Shown here: piece by piece, positions 16,681 through 24,528 of the stretch
Numbering within the stretch: position 1 is the stretch's first letter
How the letters are laid out: each line of letters starts with the position of its first letter
NCBI GenBank assembly: GCA_024401025.1
Contig: JAKSLV010000016.1
Span: 1 to 34,592 of the forward strand
Direction: 5' to 3'
Length of the DNA stretch: 34,592 bases
Source of the DNA: Bacteroidales bacterium
Lineage (GTDB): Bacteria > Bacteroidota > Bacteroidia > Bacteroidales > UBA3824
Notes under the pieces: model-generated
Database searches by the model: none
Told to the model about the DNA's origin: nothing
Seen by the model: only the letters and a program-made list of their open reading frames with translations
Program-made: the position numbers and the translations under genes

Positions 16681-18447
16681 ATGAAAAAGTTTATAGTTCC
16701 TTTTCTTGTTGCAGGTGTATGTTTTACTGCCTGTAATCAGGATTTGTTGGAAGTAGAGCAGAAAGGTGTAAATACTCCAGAGACTTTCTATAGCTCTGAT
16801 GATGATGCATATTCTGCCAAAATGGCCATGTATGCTACATGGAACGAGGAGATTGGTGGTACAGAGGGTATCTGGAACGCTTATCTCATGGGTCTCAACT
16901 ATTCTTCAGACGACGTTTTTGCAGCTGGTGAGAGTATCCACGACCACGAAGGCTTCCGTGAGGTAAACGAGTTCAGATATGATAACGCTACTTCTATCAT
17001 CAAGACTCTTTACAGCCGCCTCTATAAGTCTATCTATCCTGCCAACCTCGTTATCACATACTTCGGTGGCGAGAAGGCTGATACTCCTGCTAAGAAGCAG
17101 GCTGTAGCCGAGGCTAGAGTTGTTCGCGCATGGTGTCACATGATTGCAGCTATGGTTTACAATCAGCCACCTCTCATCGACCACCTTATCGAGCCTAGCG
17201 AGAATCCTACAAACGACAAGACCATGAAGGAGATTCTCGAGTGGTGTACCAAGGAGTGTGAGGAGGCTATGGCTGACCTTAAGGAACGTGAGGGTCAGAG
17301 CGACAAGGTAGGCGCTTACATGGTAACTAAGGGTTTTGCCCAGTACGTTGCTGGTAAGGCTGCCCTTTATGCCGAGAACTACGACAAGGTTATCTCTTGC
17401 TTGAAGCCTCTCGTTGAGTCTCCTAACTACGCACTTGTTCCAGGTGACCGTTTCCGCGACCTCTTCCACGTAGAGGGTGATGGTTGCGAGGAGAAGCTCT
17501 TCGAGTTCAACTATTCTGCCAACACTGAGGTTGCTGGTGGTAATGATTCTTGGAGATCATACAACATCCGCGGCCGTTGGATGGTTGCCAACGTTCTCAA
17601 CTGGCGTGGTGACTACATCCAGGGTTCTGGTACAGCTGTAAAGATCATCTCTTGCAACGGTTGGGGTGGCGGTGCCATCAACGATCAGTTTGCTCACAAG
17701 ATGTACAAGCACGAGCCTGACAGCTACCGTAGAAAGGCTACATTCGTAACTTCTGACGAGTTGTTCTACGATGAGACTCTCGTTCCTTGGAAGTCCGACT
17801 TCGATGCTGATGGCAACTCTAAGGGTCTTACAAAAGAAGAGAAGGGTAAGGATTCCAAGCGTGGTGTTAAGTACACTGGTGGTGTATTCTCATACTGCGA
17901 TATGTGGCAGGTTAAGAACCTGATGGCTCCTACCGATCAGGGCTTCAACGATACCGACAACAACACTAACTTCTCTCTCGGCCGTCTTGCTGAGGCTTAC
18001 TTGATGTATGCTGAGGCTTGCATCCAGAAGGGTCAGCTCGACGAGGCTAAGAAGTACATCAATATGATTCAGGAGCGTGCTGGCGCACCAAAGTCTGCTT
18101 CAGTTGATCTTCAGACTCTCAAGGACGAGAAGCAGTACGAGCTCTGGTTCGAGGGCTGCCGTTGGAAAGACCTCGTTCGCTGGGGTGATGATATCGAAGC
18201 ATACGAGAAGGTTCTCGACAACATTCCTTACGCCTACGACGAGTACTACTGCAAGCAGAACGCAGCCGGCGAGTGGGAGAAGGACAAGGATAAGGGCTCA
18301 AAGCCTCACAACCTTGTTTACGTTATCAAGCACCCATTTGCTGACAACAAGACTCCTCTCAAGTACGAGCAGAAGCACAGATTCTGGCCTATTCCTAAGG
18401 ATGTTATGGAGGTTAACCACAACATGAAGCAGAACCCAGGTTGGTAG
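16681..18447 (+). CDS. SusD/RagB-family surface lipoprotein
   Basis: A 588-residue lipoprotein forming the lid of the SusCD importer. The lipobox FTAC places the lipidated Cys at residue 18. The sequence shows the SusD pattern: an N-terminal helix (DLLEVEQKG), TPR-like helices (VAEARVVRAWCHMIAAMVYNQPP), ARG/SLG-type residues (NFSLGRLAEAYLMYAEACIQ) and the C-terminal RF-WPIP motif (HRFWPIPKDVMEVN) with LWFEGCRWKDLVRWGDD, typical of the family. It starts 21 bp after susC and shares its high-expression codon bias. A strong terminator lies 112 bp after the stop. Ligand unknown. Confidence 0.95.
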   Translation: MKKFIVPFLVAGVCFTACNQDLLEVEQKGVNTPETFYSSDDDAYSAKMAMYATWNEEIGGTEGIWNAYLMGLNYSSDDVFAAGESIHDHEGFREVNEFRYDNATSIIKTLYSRLYKSIYPANLVITYFGGEKADTPAKKQAVAEARVVRAWCHMIAAMVYNQPPLIDHLIEPSENPTNDKTMKEILEWCTKECEEAMADLKEREGQSDKVGAYMVTKGFAQYVAGKAALYAENYDKVISCLKPLVESPNYALVPGDRFRDLFHVEGDGCEEKLFEFNYSANTEVAGGNDSWRSYNIRGRWMVANVLNWRGDYIQGSGTAVKIISCNGWGGGAINDQFAHKMYKHEPDSYRRKATFVTSDELFYDETLVPWKSDFDADGNSKGLTKEEKGKDSKRGVKYTGGVFSYCDMWQVKNLMAPTDQGFNDTDNNTNFSLGRLAEAYLMYAEACIQKGQLDEAKKYINMIQERAGAPKSASVDLQTLKDEKQYELWFEGCRWKDLVRWGDDIEAYEKVLDNIPYAYDEYYCKQNAAGEWEKDKDKGSKPHNLVYVIKHPFADNKTPLKYEQKHRFWPIPKDVMEVNHNMKQNPGW

Positions 18448-18558
18448 TCTTCTACACGTAGTTACTAATCAATGCTTAGAATTTTTAATCGAGAATTTTG
18501 GTTTTCGCATTATTATATTTTAATTAGTAATTTGTAATTAGTAATTTCAGCTTTTATG

Positions 18559-18597
18559 GAGCACCGGTCTTTATATAAGATCGGTGCTCTTTTTTTA
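18559..18597 (+). terminator. Intrinsic terminator of the susCD operon
   Basis: GAGCACCG (18559-18566) pairs with CGGTGCTC (18582-18589); TCT/AGA extends the stem around a short A/T loop, and an eight-T run follows. Confidence 0.9.
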
Positions 18598-18636
18598 TTT
18601 TATCAACGTGAGTTCGACGAATTGTTTTTTAGAACG

Positions 18637-18721
18637 CAGATAACACAGATTAAGCGGATTATCACAGATTTTTTTTTAGATATATTAATCTGTGATAAAT
18701 CTGTGTCATCCGTGTTATCTG
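18637..18721. repeat. MITE/REP-like imperfect inverted repeat
   Basis: The left arm 18637-18670 and the reverse complement of 18687-18721 align over 34-35 bp with about five mismatches and one gap (core CAGATAACAC, ATCACAGATT), separated by a 16-nt T-rich loop. The arms are built from degenerate CAGAT/CGGAT pieces. It contains no coding capacity. Confidence 0.8.
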
Positions 18722-18750
18722 TGTGATTTGAATAATCTCGTCACAATGGG

Positions 18751-18792
18751 CAAAAAAAAGCCCGTCAGATGCGTAGAAACGCATCTGACGGG
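18751..18792 (-). terminator. Intrinsic terminator of the DUF2795 gene
   Basis: A perfect 13-bp stem: CCCGTCAGATGCG (18761-18773) with CGCATCTGACGGG (18780-18792), six-nt loop. On the minus strand it is followed by an eight-T run (the A-run at 18752-18759), so it works for leftward transcription. Confidence 0.9.
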
Positions 18793-18818
18793 AGTAATGT
18801 CATAAAGTTTTATTCGGC

Positions 18819-19040
18819 TTAGTATTCCTCCTCGTTGAAGAAGAAATCTTCCTTGCTTGGATAGTCGGGCCAGATGTCCTCGATACCCTCGTAAATCTCG
18901 CCGTCGTCATCAATCTCCTGCAGGTTCTCGATGAGTTCCAAGGGCGCTCCAGATCTTGTGGCGTAGTCGATAAGCTCGTCCTTTGTTGCTGGCCATGGAG
19001 CATCCTCCAGCTTTGTTGCCAATTCAAGTGTCCAATACAT
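18819..19040 (-). CDS. DUF2795 family small acidic protein
   Basis: A 73-residue cytoplasmic protein, strongly acidic in its second half. MYWTLELATKLEDAPWPATK, ELIDYATRSGAPLELIENLQ and IYEGIEDIWPDYP match the DUF2795 family, which is short, highly conserved in Bacteroidota and uncharacterised. The whole protein is the domain; nothing is missing. It has its own promoter (19104-19134) and a strong terminator, so it is expressed alone, with a leader of about 60 nt. The MoxR gene upstream ends 125 bp before its start. Confidence 0.9.
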   Translation of the reverse strand: MYWTLELATKLEDAPWPATKDELIDYATRSGAPLELIENLQEIDDDGEIYEGIEDIWPDYPSKEDFFFNEEEY

Positions 19041-19103
19041 AGCGCTGTAAGTTTTTATTGTTTATATTATTTTCCTTTTTCCTTTTCTATTACAAAAAGT
19101 GCG

Positions 19104-19134
19104 CAAATTTAAATATTTATCTTAATTATTCAAC
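19104..19134 (-). promoter_or_regulatory. Promoter of the DUF2795 gene
   Basis: On the minus strand TAAATTTG (19104-19111) fits TAnnTTTG, and a near-match GTTG (19131-19134) lies exactly 19 bp upstream. The start codon is about 64 nt downstream. Confidence 0.6.
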
Positions 19135-19165
19135 TATTTGGAGCGATTTTTATTGTTAAATAATG

Positions 19166-20131
19166 TTATAAGAAGCGCTTTATCAGATCGTCTTCGCTAA
19201 GTCCCTGAGCCTCGGCCTGATAGTTTCTTACTATGCGGTGCCTCAGTACCGGCAGGGCCACAGCCTTTACGTCATCGATGTCCGGCGAGTATTTGCCGTG
19301 GAGCAGAGCGTAGGTTTTGGCGCCAATTACGAGGTATTGCGATGCTCTTGGGCCTGCTCCCCAGTTCAGGTATTTCTTTGCGTCAGCGTGGGCCGTAGGG
19401 GCGTTTGCGCGGGTTTTGGCTGCCAGGTCCACAGCGTATTTTATAACGTTGTCGGCCACGGGCACACGCTTTATCAGCTCGCGGAAATAGAGAATCTCCT
19501 CGGCGGATATCACCTTGCGTGGCTCCACGTTGCGGTCGGCGGTGGTGTTTTTCACTATGGTGTATTCCTCCTCGGGCGATGGGTAGTCCAGTATCACGTT
19601 AAACATGAATCGGTCTAGCTGAGCCTCAGGCAATGGGTATGTTCCTTCCTGCTCCACGGGGTTTTGTGTGGCCAATACGAAGAAAGGCTCGTCAAGCCTG
19701 TATGATGTGCCCGATACTGTCACCACATGCTCCTGCATGGCCTCCAGCAGTGCGCTCTGAGTCTTGGGAGGAGTACGGTTGATCTCGTCGGCCAGGATGA
19801 TGTTGCTGAACACGGGGCCGCGCATGAACTTGAATTTCCTGTCGTCGTCCAGTATCTCCGATCCGGTGATGTCGCTCGGCATCAGGTCGGGAGTAAACTG
19901 TATGCGCTTGTAGCCCAGGTCCATCACCTTGGCTATGGTGTTTACCAGCAGGGTTTTTGCCAGGCCCGGCACGCCTACCAGCAGACAGTGTCCGCCGGCC
20001 ATCATCACGGTTATCACCTGCTCTATTATCTCTTTCTGTCCAAACACCACCTTGCCAATCTCCTCCAGGAGCTCGTCGTGGCGTTTCTTGAGGCAGTCTG
20101 CCGCCTCCACGTCGTTTTTGAATTCTATCAT
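19166..20131 (-). CDS. MoxR-family AAA+ ATPase
   Basis: A 321-residue AAA+ ATPase of the MoxR group, thought to act as a chaperone for assembling or activating partner proteins. Walker A is GVPGLAKT (residues 53-60), Walker B IILADEINR, sensor 1 FVLATQNPVEQEGTYPLPEA, and the arginine-finger region AQLDRF. The C-terminal AAA lid runs to the end. Length is normal. The usual partners (DUF58, VWA/Bat proteins) are not downstream: the next gene is the independently transcribed DUF2795 gene. It is instead the last gene of an operon of three parvulin-type periplasmic proteins, 17 bp after the SurA-like gene, which suggests a link to envelope protein quality control (inference). Confidence 0.95.
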   Translation of the reverse strand: MIEFKNDVEAADCLKKRHDELLEEIGKVVFGQKEIIEQVITVMMAGGHCLLVGVPGLAKTLLVNTIAKVMDLGYKRIQFTPDLMPSDITGSEILDDDRKFKFMRGPVFSNIILADEINRTPPKTQSALLEAMQEHVVTVSGTSYRLDEPFFVLATQNPVEQEGTYPLPEAQLDRFMFNVILDYPSPEEEYTIVKNTTADRNVEPRKVISAEEILYFRELIKRVPVADNVIKYAVDLAAKTRANAPTAHADAKKYLNWGAGPRASQYLVIGAKTYALLHGKYSPDIDDVKAVALPVLRHRIVRNYQAEAQGLSEDDLIKRFL

Positions 20132-20148
20132 TGTGGGTATGTGGGTCG

Positions 20149-21537
20149 TTATCTTACAATGTCGTTATGAAGCCATCCGTCGTATTCGAAAGGGCATTTC
20201 TTGTAGTCGGGGGCTATGCGGATGTATGTGGATTTGGATTTCTCCACCTTCCACTTCTCTATGGCGTCCTCGTATTTCTTGTTTAGAGCCATGTCCTGGA
20301 TTATCTGGTAGTCGGTTTCCAGCGATGCCTGATGCGGAGCCTCCTTGCTCTTCACCATCATTATCTTGTACACGCTGGATCCCAGGTCGTCCAGGGTCTC
20401 GAACGGACGGCTGAATTCACCCGGCTTCAGGTTCTTTATGTTGTAGTAGTCCTGCATCAGGATGGTCTCCACGGTAAACTTGGTGTCGGCGGTGTGGCGG
20501 TTTATCATCAGGCCGCCGTTCTTGTTGGTTTTCTCGTCCTGAGAGTATAGGCGCGCGGCGTCCTCGAAAGTAAGCTTGCCCTCCTTCAGCACCTGATAGA
20601 GGCTGTCGGCGGTCTGCTTGGCCTTCTGCTTGGCCTCTATGGTGAATCTGGGTTTCATGAGTATGTGGCGCACGTTTATGCGCTCGCCCTTGCGGTCTAT
20701 CATCTGTATCAGGTGGTATCCGTAGTCGGTTTTTATGATGTCTGATATCGAGTCTTTCTTGAGTGCGAAAGCAGCGGCCGAAAACTCAGGCATCAGCTCG
20801 TTTCTCGACATGTAGCCCAGCTCGCCGCCCGATGTGGCCGATCCGGGGTCCTCGCTGTAGAGTATGGCCTTGGTCTCGAAGAGGGCTCCCTGATGCAGCA
20901 CCTCGTCGCGGAATCCCAGCAGGCGTTTCTTCACCTCGTCGATGTCTTTCTGGCTAATCTCGGGGTACAGCACTATCTGGCACATCTCTATCTGGAGGTC
21001 GATGAGGGGCAGCGAGTCCTTGCTAATCGATTTGTAGAACTTGTGCACCTCCGATGGCGACACCTTTATGTCCTTGGTGATCTCGCGGCGCTCTCCGGCG
21101 GCCAGCAGCTCGTCTTCGGTTATGTCGCGAAGGTCGGCCTTTATCTCGGCCAGCGGCTTGTTGAAGTTCTCCTCCATCTTGTCGATGCCGCCCATCTGGT
21201 TGATGAACTGCTGCAGGCGGTCCTGAATCTCGCTCTCTATCTCCTTGTCGGTTACCTGTATGGAGTCAAGGTCGGCCTGAGCCACCAGCAGTTTCTGATA
21301 CAGCATCTGCTCGTACACCTTGCACTTGGTGGTGGGTATGTTTCGTACCCTGGCCTGCGCATACTGGTTTTCGATGGCCGATTCCAGTATTGGCTTGTTG
21401 CCCACCACGGCCACCACGCGGTCCACCACGATGGTGTCGCCCTTCTGGTTGGGGTCTATTATCTGTGCGCTGGCTGTGTCTGCCACTCCTGCCAGCAGAG
21501 CCGCGGCGGCTATCAGTGATTTGGTCAAGTTTCTCAT
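20149..21537 (-). CDS. SurA-like periplasmic peptidyl-prolyl isomerase/chaperone
   Basis: A 462-residue exported protein with signal peptide 1-24 (cleavage after TASA). The SurA N-terminal chaperone region begins at VVDRVVAVVGNKPILESAIE (~38-57) and spans ~38-170. Two parvulin (PPIC) domains follow: the first includes LIDLQIEMCQIVLYP, DPGSATSGGELGYMSRNELM and IIKTDYGYHLIQMI; the second is NVRHILMKPRFTIEAKQKA to the GGLMINRHT region. It should escort outer-membrane proteins across the periplasm. Second-to-last gene of the four-gene operon; 45 bp separate it from the lipoprotein gene upstream. Organisation is close to canonical SurA, but the gene name is not assigned because three paralogues sit together. 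Confidence 0.92.
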   Translation of the reverse strand: MRNLTKSLIAAAALLAGVADTASAQIIDPNQKGDTIVVDRVVAVVGNKPILESAIENQYAQARVRNIPTTKCKVYEQMLYQKLLVAQADLDSIQVTDKEIESEIQDRLQQFINQMGGIDKMEENFNKPLAEIKADLRDITEDELLAAGERREITKDIKVSPSEVHKFYKSISKDSLPLIDLQIEMCQIVLYPEISQKDIDEVKKRLLGFRDEVLHQGALFETKAILYSEDPGSATSGGELGYMSRNELMPEFSAAAFALKKDSISDIIKTDYGYHLIQMIDRKGERINVRHILMKPRFTIEAKQKAKQTADSLYQVLKEGKLTFEDAARLYSQDEKTNKNGGLMINRHTADTKFTVETILMQDYYNIKNLKPGEFSRPFETLDDLGSSVYKIMMVKSKEAPHQASLETDYQIIQDMALNKKYEDAIEKWKVEKSKSTYIRIAPDYKKCPFEYDGWLHNDIVR

Positions 21538-21582
21538 TTCTTGCGTCTTCGTTAATGTTACTTTTTGTGATGAAATATCGGC

Positions 21583-22443
21583 CTACTCGCCCGTAAAGAA
21601 CTCCAGGTTTTTGTTGCTGAGCGCGTCGTCCAGTATCAGCTGCTCAAAATCGTTTATCAGCTTGGTCTTGCGCTTGTTTATTATTATCTGATATATGGAG
21701 TTTTCGGCCATGTTTAGCGGCATTTCGCCACCGGCCTGTATGTGGTCCCTTATCTTCAGCATATAGATGTATTCGCCGTTGTTCACCACTATTGTTCCGT
21801 TTATCTTTATCACGTCGTTTTTCTCCGATATGGGGTCGGGCATGTTGCGGCCGGCCTCCTGCAGGGTCACCCACCTGTTGTCGAAGTTGTCGAACTTTAC
21901 GGCGTGCTGCCTGCAAAGGTCAATCAGCAGCAGCGAGTCTTTCTCCGACCTGAAATCCAGCAGCTTGCGTATCTCGGTGTCGTTGTCGCTTACGGCCGGC
22001 AGCTGCACGTATATGGCCTTTATGGCCGGGCTGTTTAGCCTGAAATCGTCGGGATGTCCCTCGTAGTAGTCTTTCTTCTGGGCGTCCGTTACCGCCGTAT
22101 CCAGATTTTTGTTTATGTACTGGTCTTTGTAGCGGTATATCAGCAGGTTGTTCCTGTATTCCTGAAGCTGCCTCTCCACGTCTTTCTCGGCGGGGTCCAG
22201 ATACAGCTCGGCCACCTTTATCATCAGCTGCTGGCGTGCCCATACGTGTATGTACTGTTTCACCTTCAGGGCGCTGTCTATTGGGTCGGTGCCCTTTGGC
22301 ACCAGTTCGCCCAGGTCCTCATAATACAGGTAGGTGTCGTACACCTTGGCCACGGGAGTTTTCCCGTTGTGCACGTCGGCGTTGCTGCATGCTTGCAGAA
22401 TCATTGCCGCCATCACGGCGGCCATCATCATTATGCGTCTCAT
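21583..22443 (-). CDS. SurA/parvulin-like lipoprotein
   Basis: A 286-residue lipoprotein if translation starts at the ATG whose product begins MRRIMMMAAV; in-frame ATGs also lie at 22455 and 22470. Lipobox LQAC gives lipidated Cys19. The arrangement (KVYDTYLYYEDLGELVPKG, then a helical SurA_N-like segment with VKQYIHVWARQQLMIKVAEL) matches Bacteroidota parvulin-like proteins. A degenerate PPIase-like region includes IKAIYVQLPAVSDND and a C-terminal IYMLKIRDHIQAGGEMPLN; no full parvulin active site is evident. It lies between two PPIase genes, so a membrane-anchored co-chaperone is the likely role. The start lies in a 21-bp repeat full of ATG codons, so the exact N terminus is uncertain. Confidence 0.8.
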   Translation of the reverse strand: MRRIMMMAAVMAAMILQACSNADVHNGKTPVAKVYDTYLYYEDLGELVPKGTDPIDSALKVKQYIHVWARQQLMIKVAELYLDPAEKDVERQLQEYRNNLLIYRYKDQYINKNLDTAVTDAQKKDYYEGHPDDFRLNSPAIKAIYVQLPAVSDNDTEIRKLLDFRSEKDSLLLIDLCRQHAVKFDNFDNRWVTLQEAGRNMPDPISEKNDVIKINGTIVVNNGEYIYMLKIRDHIQAGGEMPLNMAENSIYQIIINKRKTKLINDFEQLILDDALSNKNLEFFTGE

Positions 22444-22452
22444 ATTATTGTT

Positions 22453-22495
22453 CATTATCTCATTGTCCATTATCCATTATTCATTGTCCATTATC
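22453..22495 (-). repeat. 21-bp repeat with multiple ATG codons at the operon junction
   Basis: TCATTGTCCATTATC occurs at 22460-22474 and 22481-22495 (period 21 bp), with a further CATTATC at 22453-22459. Read in the sense of the operon it gives seven ATG triplets between 22491 and 22441. It fills the gap between the stop of the upstream PPIase gene and the start of the lipoprotein gene. Similar ATAATGGACAATG-like filler is familiar from Bacteroidota intergenic DNA. Confidence 0.8.
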
Positions 22496-24416
22496 TCAAA
22501 GCCTCGGCCACAGTCTGGCAGGCGTTGGGCTGCATGGCTAGTCCGTGGCGCTGCCTCAGGTTGCTCATCCACGATTCCATGATGTGGGCGGCGCAGTTGC
22601 TGGCCACAATGCTGTATGTTTCGCTGTCGCTCAGGGGCTCGGGCCTCTGGTCTATCTCCACTATGGCAAAGGAGTTTATCTGGTCCAGATATATCAGCCT
22701 GTTGGCGGGCATGCGGTATTTGCCGCTGTCCAGCCCGGCTATTATCATGTCGGCGGCCTCGCTCATGCCCAGCTGATATGTTCCGCTCTCGGCAAGCGTG
22801 GCCAGGCCCGGGGCTGCCGTGCTGTCCATGGCCAGGGCCTCGGCGTTTTTCATGGCTTTCTTCTTGTTGGCGGCGTCGTGGTAGCTGTATAGCCTCATCC
22901 TGATGCTGTGGCTGGTTTTGGGGCTTAAGCCTGTCTCCCTGCTGTATTGCAGCGCCTGCTGCATTGTGGGCATGCCTTTGGGGTGGCTTGGGTGCAGCCT
23001 CAGCATGGCGAGGAGGGCCTCGTGGCTGTCGTTGGCCAGGGCCTTGCGGTATCTGGCGTTGCTTTGCTCCATGTAGGCGTATGCCTGGCTGGCCGTTATC
23101 ATGTTCAGGTAGTCCTGATACCGCTCTTCCACGTACTCGGGTATCTTGCAGTAGGCTGTAACGTACTGAGTGGCCTTTATGTACTCGGCAAAATCGGCAT
23201 ACGAGTAGTTCTGGCCTCCGTATGTGAAGAGTGTCTGGCTCAGGTAGCCCAGGTTTCCGGGCTGCCACTTGGCCTCGAATATTGTGGAGTCGGGCATCAG
23301 CTTGGCTATCACGGCCAGGTTTCCCTTCTTGCTGTATCCCGATATGCTCTTTATGGAGTCCATGAAATACTGGCTCATGTTCTGGTATACCACGGTGCCG
23401 GGTATGCGCTCCCTCAGGGCCTTCTGGTAGCTGATGCTTACGTCAAGGGCGTGGGTGTAGTCTATCCTGGCAATGCAGAAAAAGTCGGGAGTCTCCATCA
23501 TGGGCGAGTATCCGCCCTCCTTTATGTTGTCGGCAATGTGGGTGGAATATGTGCGGCAGGCCTGCTCCAGCGACATCCTCTGGCCGAATTTTATATCGCT
23601 GTATTCGGTCTGAAGCTGCCCGAAGTCGGCTCCGGACTTCAGCTTGTCCTCTATCCCCAGCATCAGGGTGCGTATGGAGTCGTTTATCCTGGCGCGAGGG
23701 GTCTTGCGTATTATTATCGGCGATATGCCCAGGGTGTCGATGGCGGGGCGGCGTCCGTCGGCTATCACTATGTAGTAGCTGTTGCCCGATCTTATGGGTC
23801 GGCTGATGCTGGAGCCTCCGTTGTGGTGGGCGTATATGTATTCCAGAATCTCATGGCCGGCAGGTATGTTTACGGGCGATGCCCATCCCAGGTATCCGCC
23901 GTTGCTCTTGGTGGATGGCTCGTCGGATATCTGCCTGGCCGTGGCCTCGAAACTTCCCGATGCGGCCATCTCCTTGGCTCTGATGGCCTTGCGGTAGGCC
24001 GTGGCGGTGTCGCCGTGGCTGTTGAAGTAGATATCGAACCTCATGAGCCACACGCGGTACTGGTATTTCGACTGAAGTATCAGCTCCTGAACAATCTTGC
24101 TGGCCCTGGGGCTGGATGTTATGTGGGCCTGGATCTCCTGATGGCGGTGGTAGTCCATGGCCTTGCGGTAGAGTGTGGTGGTATCCAGCCTTAGTCTGGA
24201 GGCCTCGCACACCATTGTGCGGAAATCGGCGTATTGCTGCAACGCGCGGCACAGGCCGCTGGTATCGCCGCCGGCGGTGTATTCGGGATGGTGGTGCAGG
24301 AAATCGCCGGCGTAAACATCCTGACCGCCCACTTGGAATATGGCTTGCCCGCCCTGAGCCAGGGCGGATATATATGCTGTAAGCATGGCCAACAGCAGCA
24401 TCGTTGTCCTCAACAT
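22491..24416 (-). CDS. Large periplasmic parvulin-type PPIase
   Basis: A 641-residue exported protein; signal peptide MLRTTMLLLAMLTAYISALA. It is the promoter-proximal gene of the operon. A helical N-terminal chaperone part leads into a recognisable parvulin domain at ~130-240 (AYRKAIRAKEMAASGSFEAT, SNGGYLGWASPVNIPAGHEI, ISRPIRSGNSYYIVIADGRR). Repeating helical segments follow, and a second weaker PPIase-like part may lie near the C terminus (SFAIVEIDQRPEPLSDSETY). The size and architecture resemble PpiD/SurA-like folding factors of Bacteroidota. Partners are likely outer-membrane proteins; the order PPIase, lipoprotein, SurA-like, MoxR is one transcription unit from the promoter at 24459-24489. 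Confidence 0.87.
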   Translation of the reverse strand: MLRTTMLLLAMLTAYISALAQGGQAIFQVGGQDVYAGDFLHHHPEYTAGGDTSGLCRALQQYADFRTMVCEASRLRLDTTTLYRKAMDYHRHQEIQAHITSSPRASKIVQELILQSKYQYRVWLMRFDIYFNSHGDTATAYRKAIRAKEMAASGSFEATARQISDEPSTKSNGGYLGWASPVNIPAGHEILEYIYAHHNGGSSISRPIRSGNSYYIVIADGRRPAIDTLGISPIIIRKTPRARINDSIRTLMLGIEDKLKSGADFGQLQTEYSDIKFGQRMSLEQACRTYSTHIADNIKEGGYSPMMETPDFFCIARIDYTHALDVSISYQKALRERIPGTVVYQNMSQYFMDSIKSISGYSKKGNLAVIAKLMPDSTIFEAKWQPGNLGYLSQTLFTYGGQNYSYADFAEYIKATQYVTAYCKIPEYVEERYQDYLNMITASQAYAYMEQSNARYRKALANDSHEALLAMLRLHPSHPKGMPTMQQALQYSRETGLSPKTSHSIRMRLYSYHDAANKKKAMKNAEALAMDSTAAPGLATLAESGTYQLGMSEAADMIIAGLDSGKYRMPANRLIYLDQINSFAIVEIDQRPEPLSDSETYSIVASNCAAHIMESWMSNLRQRHGLAMQPNACQTVAEALR

Positions 24417-24458
24417 TGCAATTTGTGTGTTTGTTTTCGTAGCAAAAAATATTCAGCG

Positions 24459-24489
24459 CAAAGTTAGTAAATAATCGTCATTCCACAAA
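24459..24489 (-). promoter_or_regulatory. Perfect promoter of the PPIase-MoxR operon
   Basis: On the minus strand TTTG (24486-24489), spacer of exactly 19 bp, TAACTTTG (24459-24466): a full match to the Bacteroidota consensus, 42 bp before the ATG at 24416. Confidence 0.8.
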
Positions 24490-24496
24490 AAAATAG

Positions 24497-24504
24497 TATA
24501 TTTG
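24497..24504 (+). promoter_or_regulatory. -7 box upstream of recQ
   Basis: TATATTTG fits TAnnTTTG, 24 bp before the recQ ATG at 24529. No TTTG lies 19-20 bp upstream. It is back-to-back with the operon promoter on the other strand, so the two could interfere. Confidence 0.5.
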
Positions 24505-24528
24505 CCGCTATAAAAAAATCTCCCGGCT

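Larger units (their letters stand above)
18448..18818. other. 371-bp intergenic region between susD and the DUF2795 gene
   Basis: No gene is seen. It holds, in order: two copies of ATTAGTAATTT (about 18523-18547), the susD terminator, an imperfect ~35-bp-arm inverted repeat (18637-18721), and the minus-strand terminator of the DUF2795 gene. Each is listed separately. Confidence 0.8.

Noticed and set aside
22947-24194. 415-residue plus-strand open frame opposite the large PPIase
   Set aside because: It is a mirror of the GC-rich codon pattern of the real gene, with low-complexity Val/Gly/Leu/Tyr composition and no domain or start signals.
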